A stretch of 13,849 bases of DNA, from positions 1 to 13,849 of the forward strand of contig CAMLRH010000034.1 of assembly GCA_946482375.1 (NCBI GenBank), written 5' to 3'. Below the pieces are notes generated by a model, which saw only the letters and a list, made by a program, of their open reading frames with translations, was not told the DNA's origin and ran no database searches. Origin of the DNA: an uncultured Caulobacteraceae bacterium (GTDB lineage Bacteria > Pseudomonadota > Alphaproteobacteria > Caulobacterales > Caulobacteraceae). Shown piece after piece: positions 8,991 to 13,849 of the stretch. How positions within the stretch are numbered: position 1 is the stretch's first letter; each line of letters opens with the position of its first letter. Both the position numbers and the translations under genes were made by a program.

Positions 8991-9052
8991 TCGCGTGGAA
9001 TGAGGCCAAAAAGGGGCGCTTACGGTCAAGCCTGTGGAAAGGCGGAAAATCG

Positions 9053-9058
9053 TTGACA
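9053..9058 (+). promoter_or_regulatory. TTGACA -35-like hexamer before the met cluster
   Basis: A perfect TTGACA ends only 21 bases before the annotated start. If it is the -35 element, the -10 (best candidates TATCTT at 9073 or CTTTAT at 9076) lies over the operator and the first ATG. The mRNA would then begin near 9085, just before a second in-frame ATG at 9089. Its last four bases are also part of an operator half-site, so it may not be a promoter element at all. Confidence 0.35.
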
Positions 9059-9084
9059 TAAAGACATAAGGATATCTTTATGTC
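9055..9084. promoter_or_regulatory. Predicted autoregulatory operator of the ArsR-type regulator
   Basis: A 22-bp palindrome at 9063-9084 (GACATAAGGAT followed by ATCTTTATGTC) has 10 of 11 complementary pairs and is centred on GATATC. A third half-site, GACATAAAGA at 9055-9064, is a perfect inverted match to TCTTTATGTC at 9075-9084 with a 10-base spacer, so two alternative dimer sites share one right arm. The element covers the AAGGA ribosome binding site (9068-9072) and the ATG at 9080. Its AT-rich make-up stands out in this GC-rich window. An ATAAAGATATCTTTAT-like core is, from memory, similar to predicted SahR-type operators of methionine genes. Binding by the adjacent regulator is inferred. 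Confidence 0.7.
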
Positions 9085-10057
9085 CGCCATGAAGTTGACC
9101 TCTGGCCAAGCGGTGGAGATTCTGCGCGCGGCGGGCGAGCCGACCCGCCTGCGCGTCCTCGCCCTGCTGGCCGCCGAGGAACTCAGCGTGCTGGAGCTGT
9201 GCCGTATTCTGGACCAGAGCCAGCCGCGTGTCTCTCGCCACCTGAAGCTGCTGGCCGAAGCCGGGCTGGTCGAGCGATTCCCCGATGGGGCGTGGGTCTT
9301 CTACCGGCTGGCGGCCGACGCCCCGGGGCGCGAGCTGATCGGGCAGGTGCTGGCCGACATTGATTCGACCGACACGACCGCCCGTCGCGACGCCGAGCGG
9401 TTGTCCGCCATCCACGGCGAGCGCTCCGAGGAGGCCGCCGCCTATTTCGCCCGCAACGCCGCCCGCTGGGACGAAATCCGCTCTTTCCACGTGGCCGAGG
9501 ACGAGGTCGAGTCGGCCATCCTGAAGGCGGCGGGAGGCGATCCGGTCGACAGGCTCGTCGATCTGGGAACCGGCACCGGGCGCATGCTGACCCTCCTGAG
9601 CGGCAAGGCGCAACGCAGGCTCGGCCTGGACCTGTCGCAGCAGATGCTCAACATCGCCCGCGTCCATACCGGCGAGGCCGGGCTGGAAGCGGAGCTGCGC
9701 CACGGCGACATCTTCGCCACGCGCCTGCCGGACGGGTTCGCCGATCTCGTCACCGTGCATCAGGTGCTGCACTACCTTTCCGACCCCGCCGCCGCGGTGG
9801 CCGAGGCCGCGCGACTGGTGGCTTCGGGCGGCAAGCTGCTGATCGTCGATTTCGCGCCGCATGACCTTGAAGTTCTGCGCGAGCAGCACCAGCACCGGCG
9901 CCTCGGCTTCTCCGACGAGGAGATCCTGCGCTGGCTGGCGGCGGCAGGCCTGCAAGGCGAGGTCAGCGAGACCCTGCCGCCCGCGAATGGCGAGGGGCTG
10001 ACGGTGAAGATCTGGACCGGCCGCCGCGCCGCCGCTTCGAAGAGGAGCGCGGCATGA
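9080..10057 (+). CDS. ArsR-family regulator fused to a SAM-dependent methyltransferase
   Basis: A 325-aa two-domain protein. Residues 8-80 are an ArsR winged helix with recognition helix SQPRVSRHLKLL (47-58) and a beta-wing (ERFPDGAWVFYRL). The region matching the metal-binding ELCVCDL motif reads LELCRILDQ, with one Cys only, so it is not a canonical As/Cd sensor. Residues about 120-315 are a class I methyltransferase, with motif I DLGTGTGR at 161-168, acidic Asp184 in GLDLS, Asp210 and the later strand LLIVDFAP (253-260). Placed before metF and metH, it is probably a methionine-cycle repressor sensing SAM or SAH, comparable to SahR. Whether the methyltransferase domain is catalytic or only binds ligand is unknown. 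The ATG at 9080 has AAGGA seven bases upstream; ATG 9089 is an alternative. It overlaps metF by four bases (ATGA). Confidence 0.9.
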   Translation: MSAMKLTSGQAVEILRAAGEPTRLRVLALLAAEELSVLELCRILDQSQPRVSRHLKLLAEAGLVERFPDGAWVFYRLAADAPGRELIGQVLADIDSTDTTARRDAERLSAIHGERSEEAAAYFARNAARWDEIRSFHVAEDEVESAILKAAGGDPVDRLVDLGTGTGRMLTLLSGKAQRRLGLDLSQQMLNIARVHTGEAGLEAELRHGDIFATRLPDGFADLVTVHQVLHYLSDPAAAVAEAARLVASGGKLLIVDFAPHDLEVLREQHQHRRLGFSDEEILRWLAAAGLQGEVSETLPPANGEGLTVKIWTGRRAAASKRSAA

Positions 10058-10983
10058 ACGCCCCCATCTCGGCCCTTGGCCCCGTCGCCCGCGCCGGTGA
10101 GCGTGAGCAGCGCCGCCTGAACGTCTCGTTCGAGTTCTCGCCGCCGAAGACGCCGGAGGCCGAGGAAAAGCTCTGGCAATGCATCCGCCGGTTGGAGCCG
10201 CTCGATCCGTCGTTCGTGTCGGTGACCTACGGCGCCGGCGGCTCGACCCGCGAGCGGACGCACCGAACCGTCAAGCGGATGCTCGACGAGACGAGCCTGA
10301 AGCCCGCCGCCCACCTGACCTGCGTCGGGGCGACCCGCGCGGAGGTGGACGCGGTCATCAAGGACTATTGGGCGAGCGGCATCCGCCACATCGTCGCTCT
10401 GCGCGGCGATCCGCCGGGGAGCCTCGGCGGCGCCTACGCGCCACCCGCCGACGGCTACGCCAACGCCACCGAGCTGACCGCCGCCATCGCCCGGATCGCG
10501 CCGTTCGAGGTTTCCGTCGGCCTCTATCCGCAGGTGCACCCGGAAAGTCCGGGCGCGGCCTTCGATATCGACGTGCTGAAGCAGAAGGTCGATGCGGGTG
10601 CGACGCGCGCCATCACCCAGTTCTTCTTCGACATCGACGCCTTCCTCCGCTTCATGGAGCAGGTGCGGAAGGCGGGCATCACCATCCCGATTTCGCCGGG
10701 GATCATGCCGGTGTCGAATTACAAGGGGTTGGTCAGGATGGCCGGGCCCTGTGGCATCCCGGTGCCGGCGTGGCTCGCCAACCTCTTCGACGGTCTGGAC
10801 GACGACCCCGAAACCCGCCGGCTGATCGCCTGCTCGGTGGCGGCCGAAATGTGCGCCCGGCTGGAGGAGGAAGGCTTCTCCGACTTCCACTTCTACACTC
10901 TCAACCGCGCCGACCTTGTCTACGCCATCTGCCGCGTGCTGGGCGTGCGGGAGCCCGAGCCCGCGAAGGAGGCTGTGGCATGA
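10054..10983 (+). CDS. metF: 5,10-methylenetetrahydrofolate reductase MetF
   Basis: A 309-aa cytosolic flavoprotein that reduces 5,10-methylene-THF to 5-methyl-THF with NADH, supplying the methyl group for MetH. The TIM-barrel family motifs are present: SFEFSPPK at 25-32 with the catalytic Glu27, VTYGAGGSTRERT at about 57-69, GDPPGS at about 118-123 in the FAD region, and TQFFFD near 188-193. The first 22 residues precede the barrel and are variable. The length is normal for bacterial MetF. The start ATG overlaps the upstream regulator's stop as ATGA and has GAGGAG eight bases upstream, so translation should be coupled. It is the first enzyme gene of the methionine cluster and presumably under the operator at 9055-9084. 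Confidence 0.97.
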   Translation: MNAPISALGPVARAGEREQRRLNVSFEFSPPKTPEAEEKLWQCIRRLEPLDPSFVSVTYGAGGSTRERTHRTVKRMLDETSLKPAAHLTCVGATRAEVDAVIKDYWASGIRHIVALRGDPPGSLGGAYAPPADGYANATELTAAIARIAPFEVSVGLYPQVHPESPGAAFDIDVLKQKVDAGATRAITQFFFDIDAFLRFMEQVRKAGITIPISPGIMPVSNYKGLVRMAGPCGIPVPAWLANLFDGLDDDPETRRLIACSVAAEMCARLEEEGFSDFHFYTLNRADLVYAICRVLGVREPEPAKEAVA

Positions 10984-11089
10984 GGCCCCCTCAGTCAGCT
11001 TCGCTGACAGCTCCCCCAGAGGGGGAGCATCCGCCGTCAGTGATCCTCCCCCATCGGGGGAGGGGGACCGCGAAGCGGTGGAGGGGGCC
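10984..11089. repeat. Composite inverted hairpin repeat between metF and metH part 1
   Basis: A 106-bp element bounded by a 9-bp inverted repeat (GGCCCCCTC at 10984-10992, GAGGGGGCC at 11081-11089), starting immediately after the metF stop. Inside are four hairpins: 10994-11008 (6-bp stem, TTC loop), 11010-11028 (8-bp stem GCTCCCCC, AGA loop), 11045-11063 (8-bp stem CCTCCCCC, ATC loop) and 11067-11079 (5-bp stem, GAA loop). The two halves are inverted copies of one unit (CCCCCTC, small hairpin, CTCCCCC hairpin). It leaves only the AAGGAG ribosome binding site of the next gene uncovered. Confidence 0.85.
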
Positions 11090-11113
11090 CGCCGCCGCGA
11101 AGGAGTCAGGGTC

Positions 11114-12178
11114 ATGACACGCCAGGAGAGAATCGAAGCTCTCCACGCCGCCGCAAAGGAGCGGATCCTCGTTCTCGACGGCTCGTGGGGCGTAATGATC
11201 CAGCGCCAAGGCCTGTCGGAGGCCGATTTCCGGGGCGAGCGGTTCGCCGGCCAGGCGGTCCCGCAGAGGGGCAACAACGACATCCTCTGCCTGACGCGGC
11301 CGGACATCATCGCCGGACTGCATGACGCCTATTACGCCGCCGGCGCCGATATCTCCGAGACCAACACCTTCTCGGCCACGACCATCGCCCAGGCCGACTA
11401 CGAGCTGGACGCGGCGGCGGTGCGCGACATCAACCTCGAAGGCGCCCGTCTGGCCCGCGAGGTCGCCGACCGCTGGACGGCGAAGGAGCCGGGGAAGCCC
11501 CGCTTCGTCGCCGGCTCTATCGGGCCGCTGAACAAGATGCTGTCGATGTCCTCCGACGTGAACGACCCCGGCGCGCGCCTGGTGACCTTCGAGGAAGTCT
11601 ATCAGGCCTATCGCGAGCAGGTCGCGGCGCTGCACGAGGGCGGCGTCGACCTCTTCCTGATCGAGACCATCACCGACACGCTGAACTGCAAGGCGGCGAT
11701 CAAGGCCATCCTCGACCTGCAGGACGAGGGTTACGAGCCGCTGCCGATCTGGATTTCCGGCACCATCACCGACCGCTCGGGCCGCACACTGTCCGGCCAG
11801 ACGGTGGAGGCGTTCTGGAACTCGGTGCGGCACGCCAAGCCGTTCGCCATCGGGCTGAACTGCGCGCTCGGCGCCGAACTGATGCGGCCCCACATCGCCG
11901 ACCTCGCGCGGGTCGCCGACACCCTGATCGCCGCCTATCCGAACGCCGGGCTACCCAACGCCATGGGCCAGTACGACGAGCAGCCGCACGAGACCGCCTG
12001 CATGCTGCACGAGTGGGCCGAAAGCGGCCTCGTCAACATCCTCGGCGGCTGCTGCGGGACCACCCCTGACCACATCCGCCACGTCGCCGACAGCGTCGCG
12101 GGCGTAAAGCCGCGCGTCGTCCCGGAACGGCGGCCGGCGATGCGGCTGGCGGGCCTTGAGGCGTTCGAGTTAGCCTGA
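11114..12178 (+). CDS. metH: Methionine synthase part 1: homocysteine/zinc domain of cobalamin-dependent MetH
   Basis: A 354-aa protein matching the first domain only of MetH, which binds homocysteine through zinc for methyl transfer from cobalamin. Zinc ligands are Cys250 (GLNCALGA) and Cys313-Cys314 (GGCCGTTP), three residues beyond E. coli C247/C310/C311. Other motifs are ETNTFSAT at 82-89, GSIGPLN at 134-140 and NAGLPN at 277-282. The usual DGGMGTM-like N-terminal motif reads DGSWGVM at 22-28, a notable variant. The frame stops cleanly where E. coli MetH passes into the folate domain. AAGGAG eight bases before the ATG at 11114 sets the start; the same frame extends upstream through the repeat into metF but without a credible start. 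It needs the downstream MetH part, which carries the folate and cobalamin modules. Confidence 0.95.
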   Translation: MTRQERIEALHAAAKERILVLDGSWGVMIQRQGLSEADFRGERFAGQAVPQRGNNDILCLTRPDIIAGLHDAYYAAGADISETNTFSATTIAQADYELDAAAVRDINLEGARLAREVADRWTAKEPGKPRFVAGSIGPLNKMLSMSSDVNDPGARLVTFEEVYQAYREQVAALHEGGVDLFLIETITDTLNCKAAIKAILDLQDEGYEPLPIWISGTITDRSGRTLSGQTVEAFWNSVRHAKPFAIGLNCALGAELMRPHIADLARVADTLIAAYPNAGLPNAMGQYDEQPHETACMLHEWAESGLVNILGGCCGTTPDHIRHVADSVAGVKPRVVPERRPAMRLAGLEAFELA

Positions 12179-12197
12179 TGCGCCTCCACCTCACCGC

Positions 12198-12227
12198 CGT
12201 CATCCTAGGCCTTGTGCCTAGGACCCA
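12198..12227 (+). repeat. Hairpin repeat, family C, copy 1
   Basis: A 30-bp element downstream of metH part 1 containing the hairpin CCTAGGC-CTTGT-GCCTAGG (12204-12222). It is inverted relative to the copy at 12299-12328, with 28 of 30 positions the same. The two differences are the two sides of one stem pair (A-T here, C-G in the other). Confidence 0.85.
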
Positions 12228-12298
12228 GAAACGCGGGCGCGACAAGGACAACAAATGCCTTGGCCGACGTACCAGCTACTCACGATACGCCTCGATTA

Positions 12299-12328
12299 TG
12301 GGTCCTCGGCACAAGGCCGAGGATGACG
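12299..12328 (-). repeat. Hairpin repeat, family C, copy 2 (inverted)
   Basis: Inverted partner of 12198-12227, with the stem CCTCGGC/GCCGAGG and loop ACAAG. Together the pair could fold into one long stem of 30 bp closing a 71-base loop (12228-12298) in which I see no gene. It ends 25 bases before the GTG of the next small gene. Related elements containing GTCATCCTCGG are widespread in alphaproteobacterial intergenic regions. Confidence 0.85.
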
Positions 12329-12353
12329 GCTATTGTGGCGGCGGGGTTGTGGC

Positions 12354-12665
12354 GTGACCGCGCTCAGCAACGTCGAAACAGAGCAACTGCGCGACATCCG
12401 TTCGCGGCTGAACCGCGTGCCGAAAGGCTCGCTGGGCGACAAGTCCGTGGGGCCGCTGAGCAAGGGTTTCTTCGATGTCTGCGCGCGGACGATAGCCGAC
12501 GTTCCGGCGCTCGCTGAACTGCGTCGCGAGATCGCCGAACTGCTGGCGCTGAAGGCCGCCGATCCGGCCGCTTTCCGCAAGGCCTTCGACGCGGGCGTGC
12601 TACAGGCCATCGTCACGCGGCGCCTGGTGCTGGGCGGCCGCGAGCGTACGAGTGAGGAGGGCTGA
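12354..12665 (+). CDS. Small unrecognised protein encoded between the two metH parts
   Basis: A 103-aa protein starting at GTG ([22 protein letters not shown]); an earlier in-frame TTG at 12333 lies next to the repeat and is less likely. Third codon positions are mostly G or C, as in the neighbouring genes, supporting real coding. It looks soluble and mainly helical, with amphipathic stretches at about 6-19 and 51-70, a Gly/Pro/Lys-rich segment [18 protein letters not shown] (22-39), one Cys (43) and a charged tail. There is no signal peptide or membrane segment. I recognise no family. Its place inside the methionine synthase split, in the same direction and apparently in the same transcript, suggests but does not show a link to MetH. 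No good ribosome binding site is visible. Confidence 0.7.
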   Translation: MTALSNVETEQLRDIRSRLNRVPKGSLGDKSVGPLSKGFFDVCARTIADVPALAELRREIAELLALKAADPAAFRKAFDAGVLQAIVTRRLVLGGRERTSEEG

Positions 12666-12675
12666 CGTTGCCCGC

Positions 12676-12708
12676 AATTCCGATCATCCCCGCGAAGGCG
12701 GGGACCCA
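12676..12708 (+). repeat. Hairpin repeat, family D, copy 1
   Basis: A 33-bp element starting 10 bases after the small gene. It holds the hairpin CCCCGC-GAAG-GCGGGG (12688-12703). It matches the inverted copy at 12739-12771 at 27 of 33 positions. Elements of the type ATCCCCGCGAAGGCGGGGACCC are a very common intergenic repeat in Alphaproteobacteria. Confidence 0.85.
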
Positions 12709-12738
12709 AGCCGACTCTACGCAGGCGGCTACGCTGCC

Positions 12739-12771
12739 TGGATGCCCGCCTTCGCGGGCACAATCGGGATT
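12739..12771 (-). repeat. Hairpin repeat, family D, copy 2 (inverted), abutting metH part 2
   Basis: Inverted partner of 12676-12708, with the stem GCCCGC/GCGGGC (12744-12759). The terminal C-G pair of copy 1 is G-C here. It ends three bases before the ATG of metH part 2 and so takes up the position of the ribosome binding site. It also contains an in-frame ATG at 12742. Confidence 0.85.
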
Positions 12772-12774
12772 CCA

Positions 12775-13849
<1,075 letters not shown>

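Noticed and set aside
10916..11113. In-frame 5' extension of metH part 1 into metF
   Set aside because: It begins at a TTG inside metF and translates the repeat. AAGGAG before ATG 11114 and the MetH-like N-terminus support the shorter form.
10984..11113. Cobalamin or SAM/SAH riboswitch upstream of metH
   Set aside because: The space is filled by a symmetrical hairpin repeat. I found no B12-box-like or SAM/SAH aptamer-like conserved core, and the operator at 9055-9084 already offers a control point.
9772..11310. Long open frame antisense to metF (512 codons)
   Set aside because: It crosses metF, a repeat and metH part 1 and has no domain; the sense genes are certain.
10984..12771. CRISPR-like array from the multiple hairpin repeats
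   Set aside because: The repeats belong to different families, occur as inverted pairs, and lack regularly spaced unique spacers or cas genes.
12179..12774. metH interrupted by an insertion sequence (pseudogene)
   Set aside because: No transposase or terminal repeats with target duplications are seen. Both halves end and start cleanly at a domain boundary and keep all key residues.

Overview
This is a high-GC chromosomal segment of an alphaproteobacterium, most likely from the Caulobacterales (Caulobacter/Phenylobacterium/Brevundimonas side). That assignment rests on three things: strongly G/C-biased third codon positions, a sequence upstream of ettA that fits the Caulobacter housekeeping promoter (GCTANAWC type -10), and several intergenic hairpin-repeat families I associate with this group. 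It is an inference without a database search. No phage, plasmid, CRISPR, IS or tRNA features are visible, and the window reads as core genome.

Left part (1-4039): an acyl-CoA dehydrogenase (+) converges on a two-CBS-domain protein (-), with a pair of inverted hairpin repeats between their 3' ends. The CBS gene diverges from a phosphate cluster: DUF47/PhoU-like protein, Pit low-affinity phosphate transporter and a NUDIX hydrolase. These are tightly packed on the + strand. A 7-4-7 direct repeat resembling a PHO box lies 73 bp before the DUF47 start.

Middle (4029-8939): an exported von Willebrand factor A/YfbK-type protein (-) overlaps the NUDIX 3' end by 11 bp. Divergent from it is the ABC-F translation factor EttA (+), followed 38 bp later by a D-2-hydroxyacid dehydrogenase (+). 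A small secreted Ala/Glu/Pro-rich protein (-) converges on the dehydrogenase across a strong hairpin.

Right part (9080-end): a methionine-synthesis cluster. It encodes an ArsR-type regulator fused to a SAM-dependent methyltransferase, then MetF (4-bp overlap), then cobalamin-dependent methionine synthase split into two cistrons. MetH part 1 is the homocysteine/zinc domain, complete at 354 aa. MetH part 2 is the folate domain plus the start of the cobalamin module, and it runs off the window. An unrecognised 103-aa protein is encoded between the two halves. MetF makes the methyl-THF that MetH2 uses, and MetH1 activates homocysteine. The regulator probably senses the SAM/SAH state and acts at a 22-bp palindrome covering its own ribosome binding site and start codon.

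The most notable points are that operator architecture; the two-piece methionine synthase with an extra gene at the split; and three different families of inverted hairpin pairs filling the three gene junctions after metF. In the pairs that can be aligned, differences inside the stems are compensatory. No clearly new defence or mobile system is present.
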